Assembly (NCBI GenBank): GCA_965650335.1 | Contig: CBFGOI010000153.1 | Span: 1-8,413 of the forward strand | DNA: 8,413 nucleotides | Source: Paradesertivirga sp965650335 | GTDB lineage: Bacteria > Bacteroidota > Bacteroidia > Sphingobacteriales > Sphingobacteriaceae | Reading direction: 5' to 3' | Part shown: piece after piece, positions 1 through 6,021 of the stretch | How positions within the stretch are numbered: the first letter of the stretch is position 1 | How the letters are laid out: every line of letters begins with the position of its first letter | Translations under genes and position numbers: made by a program | Notes under the pieces: model-generated | Told to the model about the DNA's origin: nothing | Seen by the model: only the letters and a program-made list of their open reading frames with translations | Database searches by the model: none

Positions 1-419
1 CCATCTTGCAAAGATTTTTCAGTCTTTATAATAAAAACTTTATAAAAGCTCATCTTAAGGCAATCGTAGTGCAGAGCTTGCAATTGGTAAGCGTGGTCTG
101 TATTTTATTGTCACAAAATTTTACTGGTAAATTTTCGCCTTATCTCTTCAGTTTTCTTGTTTCTTCAATTGCGGCTGTTATCCCGATTGGCGCTTTTGGC
201 TTCGGAACACGAGAATACGTAATGGTGCACATTTCAGAGGTTTTCGACATGAATCAAAGCTTGGCTGTCTTTGTCACTTTCACCTTTTCAATTTTATCGA
301 CTCTCGTAGCTTTAACGGGGGTTTGGTTTGTGTATCGTTCTAAAGAGTTTGAGCCCCTGCCTACTGAAGAAGAAGCAGAGGTTTTTGAGCAGGAAGCTGA
401 CAAAGCTATTGAAGAATAG
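1..419 (+). CDS. Flippase-like / LPG-synthase-type transmembrane protein, 3' end only
   Basis: This is the C-terminal part of an integral membrane protein; the gene enters from the left edge in the frame whose first complete codon is at 3, so its start is outside the window. About 138 residues are visible. There are three hydrophobic segments, roughly residues 17-36, 43-65 and 84-108 of the visible part. The second runs into the motif IPIGAFGFGTRE, which resembles the C-terminal signature of the lysylphosphatidylglycerol synthase TM / UPF0104 flippase-like family. The protein ends in a strongly acidic tail rich in Glu (PTEEEAEVFEQEADKAIEE), presumably outside the membrane. In this family membrane lipids or lipid-linked glycans are thought to be moved or modified; the exact substrate cannot be read here. 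The downstream sugar-nucleotide epimerase on the other strand fits a surface-glycan neighbourhood, but this is inference. The stop codon lies inside the 3' end of that convergent gene. Confidence 0.75.
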   Translation, partial: ILQRFFSLYNKNFIKAHLKAIVVQSLQLVSVVCILLSQNFTGKFSPYLFSFLVSSIAAVIPIGAFGFGTREYVMVHISEVFDMNQSLAVFVTFTFSILSTLVALTGVWFVYRSKEFEPLPTEEEAEVFEQEADKAIEE

Positions 420-1356
420 CGCGGTTATGTTTAAACCACCTGTAGAATTCCTCCAAGCCTTCTCTAAGATCGGTGGCTGGATTATACCCCAAGAGCTGCT
501 TTGCTTTAGAAATATTGGCGTACGTTCTGGGCACATCTCCCGCTTGCTCAGGTAGTCTATTAATCAAAGCTTTTTTACCACAGATGCTTTCGATCGTCTC
601 AATCAATTCGGCTAAGGTTATTGTTTTATTATTCCCAAGATTTATAATTTCGAAATCCGACTGATCATAATCAATCGCCGCAACCACCCCTTTTATTAGG
701 TCATTTACAAATGTATAATCGCGACTTGTGGAGCCATCGCCATAAACCTGAATCGGCTCGTTATTCAAAATAGATTTAAAAAACTTATGAATTGCTAAAT
801 CCGGCCGTTGTGCCGGACCGTATACCGTAAAGAATCGAAGTGCCAAAAAACGAATACCATATAATTTACTATAGACATGTCCGAGCATTTCACCAGAAAG
901 TTTAGTTGAAGCATATGGACTTATCGGTAATAATTTTTCCTCCTCCTGCCATGGAATATTTTCGTTCACGCCATAAACGCTGCTGGATGAGGCAAATAGA
1001 AATTGTTTGATATTCCTTTTTCTAGCGAATTCTAAAAGGACTTGAGTTCCGCTTACATTAACATTCTGGTAGAGCATTGGCGCATTAATACTCGCCCGTG
1101 TACCCGCTTTTGCTGCCAGGTGAATAATTATGTCAATGTTTGATGCCTTTTCAAGGTCCTTTGTTTTTCTCAAATCTCCTTCAATAAAAGTAAAATTCCT
1201 GTTTTCAAGCAAGGGTTTAAGATTCAACTCCTTTTGCTTTCGCGAATAAAAATCATCAAAATTATCAATCGTTGTAACTTTGAAATCCCTTAATAAAGGG
1301 CCTATCAGATTGCTGCCTATAAAACCAGCTCCACCTGTTACAAGAATATGTCTCAT
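406..1356 (-). CDS. NAD-dependent epimerase, probable UDP-glucuronate 4-epimerase type
   Basis: Encodes a 316-residue extended short-chain dehydrogenase/reductase, cytoplasmic, that should epimerise C4 of a UDP-sugar with bound NAD. The Rossmann motif TGGAGFIG is at residues 7-14, and D31 ends the second strand to bind the NAD ribose. The catalytic set is the SSSVYG segment at 124-129 with Y148 and K152 (YASTK). The substrate side shows RFFTVYGPAQRPD (174-186) and SRDYTFVND (211-219). The FTVYGP..RPD segment and the C-terminal GDVPRTYANISKAKQLLGY are characteristic of UDP-glucuronate 4-epimerases rather than GalE. The product, UDP-galacturonate, would feed surface polysaccharide synthesis. 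The ATG at 1356 is preferred: the longer frame starts with TTG at 1377 and only adds residues before the first beta strand. No SD precedes it. Its last 14 bases overlap the 3' end of the convergent flippase-like gene. Related dTDP-glucose or GDP-sugar enzymes are the main alternative. Confidence 0.85.
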   Translation of the reverse strand: MRHILVTGGAGFIGSNLIGPLLRDFKVTTIDNFDDFYSRKQKELNLKPLLENRNFTFIEGDLRKTKDLEKASNIDIIIHLAAKAGTRASINAPMLYQNVNVSGTQVLLEFARKRNIKQFLFASSSSVYGVNENIPWQEEEKLLPISPYASTKLSGEMLGHVYSKLYGIRFLALRFFTVYGPAQRPDLAIHKFFKSILNNEPIQVYGDGSTSRDYTFVNDLIKGVVAAIDYDQSDFEIINLGNNKTITLAELIETIESICGKKALINRLPEQAGDVPRTYANISKAKQLLGYNPATDLREGLEEFYRWFKHNRAILQ

Positions 1357-1443
1357 ATAAATAATTGAAGTAGCCAATTTACACTATTTAATAATTTTGC
1401 CTATTCTACGCAACATGTGTGGGTAAAATCTGATTAAAACTTC

Positions 1444-1451
1444 GACCTTTG
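1444..1451 (+). promoter_or_regulatory. Candidate -7 promoter element for the SDR gene
   Basis: GACCTTTG matches the Bacteroidota -7 consensus TAnnTTTG except at the first base. The same ACCTTTG core precedes ssb (minus strand) and the acyl-CoA dehydrogenase gene in this window. A convincing -33 TTTG is not visible at the usual distance. Transcription would start near 1458, leaving a leader of about 56 nt before the ATG at 1514. The rest of the 157-bp divergent spacer holds a short GC-rich patch (GGCCGCGG near 1463-1472) and no convincing promoter for the epimerase. Confidence 0.4.
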
Positions 1452-1513
1452 TATTGCAGTTTCGGCCGCGGTAGCCTGATAAATATAATCTCACATTTAT
1501 TAAATAACATGTA

Positions 1514-2215
1514 ATGAAAATAGTAATAACTGGTGCAAGTAGTGGTGTTGGTTTTGAGGCGGTTTTAGAGTTTATATTAAACTCTGAGCACGAAATCATT
1601 GCACTTGCCCGCTCAGAGGAGAATTTAAAAAGACTTTATCAAATTGCAACTTCTATAAATCCTGATTGCAAGCTTTTTCCGGCAAAGTTTGATATCGTAC
1701 ATGACGATTATACCTCTTTGGTAACTTTCATTCAGGATAGAATTGGATCAGTTGATGCTCTAATAAATAATGCCGGTTCTTTGATTAACAAATCGTTCGA
1801 AGAAACAACACAGTTAGATTTTGCCGATATGTTGCAAAGCAATTTGCTTGGACATGTAAAAATGATACATCACCTGTTGCCGCTTTTAAATGAGAATTCT
1901 CATGTGGTTAATATTGGAAGCATGGGTGGATTTCAAGGGAGTGTCAAGTTTCCTGGGTTGGCTGCTTATTCAGCAAGTAAGGCAGCATTGCACACACTTA
2001 CCGAATGCCTGGCAATTGAATTCGCCGAGCGTAAGATCCGGTTTAATTGCTTAGCTTTAGGTTCTGCCCAGACAGAAATGTTAGAAAAAGCTTTTCCTGA
2101 TTATCAATCGCCAGTAATGGCATTCGAAATGGGAAAATATATAGCAGATTTTGCCTTAACGGGTCATAAATTTTTTAATGGCAAAGTTTTACCTGTTGCC
2201 GTAACTACACCTTAA
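1514..2215 (+). CDS. Short-chain dehydrogenase/reductase (classical SDR)
   Basis: A 233-residue classical SDR, a cytoplasmic NAD(P)-dependent oxidoreductase of unknown substrate. The cofactor motif TGASSGVG is at residues 6-13, the NNAG motif at 85-88, a structural Asn at 110, and the catalytic Ser136, Tyr152 and Lys156 (YSASK). The Ser-to-Tyr distance is about three residues longer than in FabG-like enzymes, so the loop beside the active site is extended. The basic Arg33 after the second strand (ALARSEEN) suggests NADPH preference, which is inference. The C-terminus is short and ends soon after a hydrophobic segment. ATG 1514 begins directly at the first beta strand and has no SD, as is normal for Bacteroidota. 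It is followed after 8 bp by a lipoprotein gene, so the two are probably co-transcribed. SDR substrates cannot be assigned from sequence alone. Confidence 0.9.
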   Translation: MKIVITGASSGVGFEAVLEFILNSEHEIIALARSEENLKRLYQIATSINPDCKLFPAKFDIVHDDYTSLVTFIQDRIGSVDALINNAGSLINKSFEETTQLDFADMLQSNLLGHVKMIHHLLPLLNENSHVVNIGSMGGFQGSVKFPGLAAYSASKAALHTLTECLAIEFAERKIRFNCLALGSAQTEMLEKAFPDYQSPVMAFEMGKYIADFALTGHKFFNGKVLPVAVTTP

Positions 2216-2223
2216 ACTACCTT

Positions 2224-2721
2224 ATGCGAGTGCTGATCTTTGTTCTATTGGGTTTTACCCTCCTAAGCGCATGTAGAAATGAACGGGAGCCTACTGTTTC
2301 TGATGCAGACAGTGTCGGGGATTCAGTGGGTTCAAAAGAAATAAATTTGCCTCCTTACAACGTAGAAATAAATGAGAAAACCGGGCAATTGAGTTTAGTT
2401 CGAAGCAATCAGAATCTTGAAGGTGCAGGGGTAGACGATATCGTCGCGGCAATTAATGAAAAATATCCGGATATTAAACTAGACTTAGTTAAAGCCGGAA
2501 ACGATACCATCAGCCTAAAAATTGACGATGCTACCCAACTTACTCAAGGGATGGGAAGTGCCGGTGCGGAGTCGTATCTGGCCGAACTTACCTATTCACT
2601 AACAGAATTAAAAGGAGTTAAAGTGGTGCGGTTAGATTTTGAAGAAGGAGATCATGCAATGCCTGGTGTATATACCCGCGACGACTTTAAAACATTAACA
2701 GATTCTTCTAAAATGAAATAA
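2224..2721 (+). CDS. Small lipoprotein with weak GerMN-like features
   Basis: Encodes 165 residues. The N-terminus is a lipoprotein signal peptide: a short basic start (MR), a hydrophobic core, and the lipobox LSAC with Cys17 as the lipidation site. A low-complexity Ser/Asp/Glu/Val linker (about 18-40) follows, then a compact alpha/beta region (about 44-155). In that region the segment YSLTELKGVKVVRLDFEEGD resembles the helix-strand unit of GerMN domains, in which a total over a sequence period is followed by a strand. That resemblance is weak and I would not name the protein from it. It is expected to sit in the cell envelope, anchored through Cys17. The gene starts 8 bp after the SDR stop and ends at a hairpin terminator, so it is the last gene of a two-gene unit. 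No SD is visible. The start is fixed by the signal peptide. Confidence 0.8.
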   Translation: MRVLIFVLLGFTLLSACRNEREPTVSDADSVGDSVGSKEINLPPYNVEINEKTGQLSLVRSNQNLEGAGVDDIVAAINEKYPDIKLDLVKAGNDTISLKIDDATQLTQGMGSAGAESYLAELTYSLTELKGVKVVRLDFEEGDHAMPGVYTRDDFKTLTDSSKMK

Positions 2722-2754
2722 TGCGGCTGCCAAGAAGATTCCAGCAACCGCATT
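2720..2754. terminator. Hairpin terminator between convergent lipoprotein and ssb genes
   Basis: The arms AATGCGGCTGC (2720-2730) and GCAACCGCATT (2744-2754) pair over 11 positions with one C/A mismatch and a 13-nt loop. The left arm begins inside the lipoprotein stop codon. On the plus strand AGTTTT follows; on the minus strand TATTTCATTTT follows. The T tracts are short, so termination may be moderate, but the location between two converging genes fits a bidirectional terminator. Confidence 0.65.
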
Positions 2755-2763
2755 AGTTTTACC

Positions 2764-3099
2764 CTACTTTTTATTTAAAAGAAGTATTTCATTTACAATA
2801 ATTTCAGTAAAATATTTTTTAACACCAGCTTGATCGGTGTAACTTCGGGTGCTTAAGCGCCCTTCGATGCAAATTTCGCTACCCTTGCGTAAATACTTTT
2901 CTGTCAGATCCGCATTTTTATCCCACATTACCAGGTTATGCCACTGAGTTTCCTCGATTTTTTCTCCTTTATCATTTCTGAAAGAAGAGTGGGTAGCGAT
3001 AGACGCTTTCGCTAATTTTTTGTTGTTTGCAATTGTTTTGATTTCTGGCTCATTGCCTAAATTTCCTACTAAACGTACACTGTTTCTTAAATTACTCAT
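2764..3099 (-). CDS. ssb: Single-stranded DNA-binding protein, short form without acidic tail
   Basis: A 111-residue OB-fold SSB that coats single-stranded DNA during replication, repair or recombination. It begins with the typical SSB strand MSNLRNSVRLVGNLGNEPEI. The conserved TQWHNLVMW (51-59) supplies Trp53 and Trp59, likely stacking on DNA bases. KYLRKGSEICIEGRL (69-82) and the last strand KKYFTEIIVNEILLL complete the fold. The protein stops two residues after that strand. Typical bacterial SSBs carry on with a flexible linker and an acidic C-terminal tip (DDDIPF type) that recruits partner proteins; this one has neither. It is therefore probably a secondary SSB rather than the sole essential one, which is inference. 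The ATG at 3099 has no SD. It is divergent from the Zn-ribbon gene across a regulatory-looking spacer. Confidence 0.93.
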   Translation of the reverse strand: MSNLRNSVRLVGNLGNEPEIKTIANNKKLAKASIATHSSFRNDKGEKIEETQWHNLVMWDKNADLTEKYLRKGSEICIEGRLSTRSYTDQAGVKKYFTEIIVNEILLLNKK

Positions 3100-3137
3100 T
3101 TTCTTAATTATTAATTTGATTACCCCATTAACGAACA

Positions 3138-3171
3138 GTGATAGTCCTTCATCACCGACGATACAAAGGTT
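3138..3171 (-). promoter_or_regulatory. Candidate ssb promoter and 5' leader hairpin
   Basis: Read on the minus strand, TTGCAACCTTTGTATC contains AACCTTTG (3171 down to 3164), one base off the Bacteroidota -7 consensus TAnnTTTG. The start would be near 3157, giving a leader of about 58 nt. That leader opens with a small hairpin, GTGAT/ATCAC (3138-3142 and 3151-3155) with an 8-nt loop. The -33 element is weak (GGTTA about 18 nt further up). Confidence 0.45.
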
Positions 3172-3213
3172 GCAACAGTGCGGAAATTTAACCGGAGCTT
3201 AAACATTTATAAT

Positions 3214-3235
3214 CGTATATATCCGGATATACACG
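3214..3235. promoter_or_regulatory. 22-bp near-perfect palindrome, candidate operator
   Basis: The left half CGTATATATCC (3214-3224) and right half GGATATACACG (3225-3235) are inverted repeats matching at 10 of 11 positions, with no spacer. The inner 14 bp (3218-3231) are a perfect palindrome. It lies in the divergent spacer between ssb and the Zn-ribbon gene. The 279-bp spacer (3100-3378) otherwise holds the ssb promoter, a boxA-like sequence and no gene. The symmetry suggests a binding site for a dimeric regulator; the regulator is not encoded nearby. Confidence 0.5.
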
Positions 3236-3286
3236 GATAATAGTATATTTAGCTTGCCTAAACTTATCAAACACGACCTAAAGTTC

Positions 3287-3299
3287 TATTCTTTAACAA
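3287..3299 (+). promoter_or_regulatory. boxA-like sequence upstream of the Zn-ribbon gene
   Basis: TATTCTTTAACAA matches the E. coli rrn boxA (TGCTCTTTAACAA) at 11 of 13 positions. boxA RNA binds NusB/NusE to prevent premature termination. A similar element lies before tRNA-Thr at the right end of the window. Here there is no RNA gene downstream, so this may be chance in AT-rich DNA or part of the leader of the gene at 3379. Confidence 0.3.
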
Positions 3300-3378
3300 C
3301 AGGATTTCTGGTGAGGCTATAACTTTCATTGAAATTTTTAAACAGATAGGGAGATACCATTAAAATTTATATTTACTT

Positions 3379-3738
3379 ATGGAACGTTTTTGTTTAGACT
3401 GCTCCGAGCCTATTAAAGGAAGAGCGGATAAAAAATTCTGCGATGACCAATGCAGAAGTAATTTTAACAATCGGTTAAAGGTTGAAAAGAATGATTACGT
3501 AAAGGAGGTAAATTCTATTCTAAGTAAAAACAGGAGTATTTTGCAAAAGCTCAATCCCGATGGGAAAACGAAAATAACCCGCGAGAAATTATTGGGCAAG
3601 GGATTTAGTTTCGCGTATTTTACCCACATTTATCAAACCCAAAAAGGGAATATCTATCATTTCTGCTATGAATACGGATATCTAAAATTGGAGAGCGATG
3701 ATTTTTTACTGGTAAAGAGAGAAGAGAATCAGGTGTAG
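3379..3738 (+). CDS. Small Zn-ribbon protein of unknown function
   Basis: A 119-residue protein that I recognise as a conserved Bacteroidota type but for which I know no function. Its N-terminus has four cysteines, C5, C8, C21 and C25 (CxxC-x12-CxxxC), followed by Arg and Asn-rich sequence (RSNFNNRLK). This is a treble-clef or Zn-ribbon-like metal site of the kind found in DNA- or RNA-binding proteins. A basic, helical middle follows (about 30-75). The C-terminal half (about 76-115) is rich in aromatic residues and beta-prone (FAYFTHIYQTQKG, YHFCYEYGYLKL), suggesting a separate small domain. No signal peptide or membrane segment is visible, so it is probably cytoplasmic. ATG 3379 is chosen because the Zn site begins at residue 5; the only purine-rich patch (GGGAG) is 25 nt upstream, too far to act as an SD. 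It is divergent from ssb. Confidence 0.75.
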   Translation: MERFCLDCSEPIKGRADKKFCDDQCRSNFNNRLKVEKNDYVKEVNSILSKNRSILQKLNPDGKTKITREKLLGKGFSFAYFTHIYQTQKGNIYHFCYEYGYLKLESDDFLLVKREENQV

Positions 3739-3777
3739 TTCTGTGAATGAAGAGTTGCAAAAAGCTGCTTTATGAAA

Positions 3778-3806
3778 TATGATAAAAAGAATTTATTTTT
3801 ATCATA
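3778..3806 (+). repeat. Perfect 11-bp AT-rich inverted repeat before the HhH gene
   Basis: TATGATAAAAA (3778-3788) and TTTTTATCATA (3796-3806) are exact reverse complements around the 7-nt loop GAATTTA. The right arm ends 12 bp before the ATG of the helix-hairpin-helix gene. With one G/C pair per arm it is weak as a terminator hairpin, although its T5 run could help release a transcript from the Zn-ribbon gene. It could equally be an operator or a leader hairpin. Confidence 0.5.
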
Positions 3807-3818
3807 CCTAAATCACCT

Positions 3819-4736
3819 ATGAATAAGAACTTTAAAGAGTTGTTTTCCTTCTCAAAAAAAGAGTTAAACGGTCTGCTGGTATTTTGTATCATTCTTGTTT
3901 TCATCGCCATTTTCCCGGCAGCCTATTCGTATTTAAATCCGCCTAAAGCCTATAATTATTCAGACTTCAAAAGAGAAGTCGAAGCATTTCGAGCTTCTGC
4001 CACAACCAAAGAGATTTTTAAGTATAAATATCCATCGAAAGCTCTGCTGGAGGAAAAGACTTTCTCCGGCGAATTATTCACATTCAATCCTAATAATTTA
4101 AGTGAACTTGATTGGAAAAGATTAGGTTTAAGCGATAGACAAATTAAGGTTATAAAGAACTATGAATCAAAGGGGGGCAAATTTTATAGAAAAGAAGATT
4201 TAAAAAAAATCTATTCCATAAAGCCAGAAGAGTATGCCAGACTTGAGCCGTTTATTGATATTCCTTCTAAAGCCGATTTTTATAAACCGACGACTGACAA
4301 AACATTTAAAAAAACCGGACTTCATAAAACAGTAGCAGTAGACATCAATTCAGCGGATTCAAGTCAATTAGAGGCTTTAAACGGAATAGGGCCAGCCTTC
4401 GCTTCAAGGATTATTAAATATCGAAACCGCCTGGGCGGCTTTTATAAAAGGGAACAGTTGAGGGAAGTTTATGGCCTCGATTCAACTATGTATCAGAAGG
4501 TACAGCAATATTTGATTATAAATCAAGGTTCCATAAAGCAAATTCAGCTGAATACCGCAACATTTGATGACTTAAAAAAGCATCCATATCTATCTTACAA
4601 GCAAATGAATGCTATTATAAAGTATCGAACGCAACATGGTGAATATAAAGACATCAAAGATTTAAGAGCAATAGCTATATTAAATGAAGATTTGTTGAAT
4701 AAAATTGCTCCATATCTGTCATTTACATCGAAATGA
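3819..4736 (+). CDS. Membrane-anchored protein with three ComEA-type helix-hairpin-helix modules
   Basis: A 305-residue protein with a basic N-terminus, one membrane segment at about 17-38 and a large extracytoplasmic part. Three HhH modules of about 60 residues follow: 87-147, 173-232 and 241-301. Each has the pattern N-x-(A/N)-x4-L ... I-x-x-Y ... G-x-(F/Y)-x4-(D/Q)-L typical of ComEA-like DNA-binding modules. Only the middle module keeps a classical hairpin (NGIGPAFASRIIKYR, 188-202); the first has LGLSDRQ and the third PYLSYKQ in its place, so those two may bind DNA poorly or serve structure. ComEA proteins bind incoming double-stranded DNA outside the inner membrane during natural transformation, and this topology fits, but no other competence gene is in view. 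The common annotation would be helix-hairpin-helix domain protein. No SD precedes the ATG, and an AT-rich inverted repeat lies 12 bp upstream. Confidence 0.88.
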   Translation: MNKNFKELFSFSKKELNGLLVFCIILVFIAIFPAAYSYLNPPKAYNYSDFKREVEAFRASATTKEIFKYKYPSKALLEEKTFSGELFTFNPNNLSELDWKRLGLSDRQIKVIKNYESKGGKFYRKEDLKKIYSIKPEEYARLEPFIDIPSKADFYKPTTDKTFKKTGLHKTVAVDINSADSSQLEALNGIGPAFASRIIKYRNRLGGFYKREQLREVYGLDSTMYQKVQQYLIINQGSIKQIQLNTATFDDLKKHPYLSYKQMNAIIKYRTQHGEYKDIKDLRAIAILNEDLLNKIAPYLSFTSK

Positions 4737-4754
4737 GTTGGAATACTGCTTTGT

Positions 4755-4794
4755 AACCTTTGGTATAAAAATATGTTATAAATAAATTACCAAA
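4755..4794 (+). promoter_or_regulatory. Candidate promoter with inverted repeat for acyl-CoA dehydrogenase
   Basis: TTGTAACCTTTG contains AACCTTTG (4755-4762), one base off the -7 consensus TAnnTTTG and identical to the element before ssb. The start would be near 4769, a leader of about 37 nt. TTTGGTA (4759-4765) and TACCAAA (4788-4794) form an inverted repeat with 22 bp between, overlapping the -7 element and the start site, so a regulator could bind there. The TTG at 4738 is too close for a normal -33 element. Confidence 0.4.
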
Positions 4795-4805
4795 CCTGAA
4801 CATCT

Positions 4806-5972
4806 ATGAGTGAAAATAATTCTTCCGGCTACGATTTTTCTGTTTCAGAGAACCAGCAAATGGTCATTCAAACGGTTCGAGACTTTGCTGATAAACACAT
4901 TCGCCCTCATGTAATGGAGTGGGATGAAGCTCAGATTTTTCCTGTCGATACATTTAAAAAGCTAGGTGAATTAGGTTTGATGGGCGTGCTTGTCCCCGGG
5001 GAATATGGCGGTTCAGGATTTGGCTATTTTGAGTATGTTAACGTGATCGTTGAAATAGCAAAAGTGTGTGGCTCAATCGGGTTATCACTCGCAGCTCACA
5101 ATTCATTATGTACGGGCCATATTTTATCATTCGGTACTGATGAACAAAAAAAACGCTGGCTGCCGAAGCTCGCTACTGCCGAGTCGATTGGTGCCTGGGC
5201 TCTAACCGAGGCTAATACCGGCTCAGATTCGTTGAACATGAACACTACAGCAGTAAAGGATGGTGATTATTATGTTATTAATGGTTCCAAAAATTGGATA
5301 ACCCACGGTAAGTCCGGCGATATAGCGGTAGTTATGGCACGGACAGGCGAGCGAAATAGCGCTTCAGGTGTTTCTGCTATTGTTATCGAAAAAGGCACCC
5401 CAGGCTTTACTCACGGTAAGAAGGAGAACAAATTAGGTATGAGGGCATCTGAAACTACTGAATTGATACTTGATAACTGTCGCGTCCATAAAGACAATTT
5501 ACTCGGGAAAGAAGGCGAAGGCTTTAAACAGGCCATGAAAGTCTTAGATGGTGGACGGATTTCCATTGCAGCTTTGGCACTCGGAATTGCAAAGGGTGCG
5601 TTTGAAGCGGCTTTGAAGTATTCTAAAGAACGCCATCAATTTGGACAGCCAATTTCAAAATTTCAAGGCATTGCATTCAAGTTGGCCGATATGGCTACTG
5701 ATATTGAAGCAGCGGAACTGTTGATTTTTAAAGCTGCCGATTTAAAGAATAGGGGGGAAGCAGTAACAAAGAACTCGGCAATGGCCAAATATTATGCGTC
5801 TGAAGTAGCGGTCAGAGTGGCTAACGACGCGGTTCAGATTTTTGGTGGATATGGGTATACAAAAGATTTTCCGGTGGAGAAGTATTATCGTGATGCCAAA
5901 CTGTGTACAATTGGAGAGGGAACTTCGGAGATACAAAAAATCGTAATTTCAAGAGAGCTCTTAAAAAATTAG
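4806..5972 (+). CDS. Acyl-CoA dehydrogenase (short/medium-chain type)
   Basis: A full-length 388-residue FAD enzyme that oxidises acyl-CoA to trans-2-enoyl-CoA in fatty-acid or branched-chain amino-acid breakdown, passing electrons to electron-transfer flavoprotein. The N-terminal helical domain is about 12-125. The middle beta domain carries the FAD signature WALTEANTGSD (131-141) and NGSKNWITHG (159-168). The C-terminal helical domain carries ERHQFGQPI (275-283), QIFGGYGYTKDFP (344-356) and RDAKLCTIGEGTSEIQ (362-377). Glu371 in the GEGTSEIQ motif is in the position of the catalytic base of short- and medium-chain enzymes; isovaleryl- and long-chain types place it elsewhere. The best match is to butyryl-CoA-type enzymes, but chain length cannot be fixed by eye. 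It has its own candidate promoter and a terminator, so it seems to be transcribed alone. No SD is visible. Confidence 0.95.
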   Translation: MSENNSSGYDFSVSENQQMVIQTVRDFADKHIRPHVMEWDEAQIFPVDTFKKLGELGLMGVLVPGEYGGSGFGYFEYVNVIVEIAKVCGSIGLSLAAHNSLCTGHILSFGTDEQKKRWLPKLATAESIGAWALTEANTGSDSLNMNTTAVKDGDYYVINGSKNWITHGKSGDIAVVMARTGERNSASGVSAIVIEKGTPGFTHGKKENKLGMRASETTELILDNCRVHKDNLLGKEGEGFKQAMKVLDGGRISIAALALGIAKGAFEAALKYSKERHQFGQPISKFQGIAFKLADMATDIEAAELLIFKAADLKNRGEAVTKNSAMAKYYASEVAVRVANDAVQIFGGYGYTKDFPVEKYYRDAKLCTIGEGTSEIQKIVISRELLKN

Positions 5973-5993
5973 GGCAGATTTGGGCTGCCCTAA
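5969..5993. terminator. Bidirectional intrinsic terminator
   Basis: TTAGGGCAG (5969-5977) and CTGCCCTAA (5985-5993) form a perfect 9-bp stem with a 7-nt loop; the left arm contains the stop codon of the acyl-CoA dehydrogenase gene. On the minus strand the stem is followed by TTTTTTAA, a good U tract for the converging small membrane-protein gene. On the plus strand the following sequence (GTAAGTTATTATT) is a poorer U tract. Confidence 0.8.
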
Positions 5994-6021
5994 GTAAGTT
6001 ATTATTATCACCTTGTCGCTA

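Noticed and set aside
1357..1377. Longer epimerase start at TTG 1377
   Set aside because: A rare start codon adding residues before the first strand of the Rossmann fold; ATG 1356 gives the standard N-terminus.
1463..1472. GC-rich GGCCGCGG patch as a regulatory site
   Set aside because: Short overlapping 6-bp palindromes only; nothing else supports a site.
3020..3202. Plus-strand open frame over the ssb 5' region
   Set aside because: It is antisense to the conserved ssb N-terminus and covers the ssb leader and promoter; no protein features.
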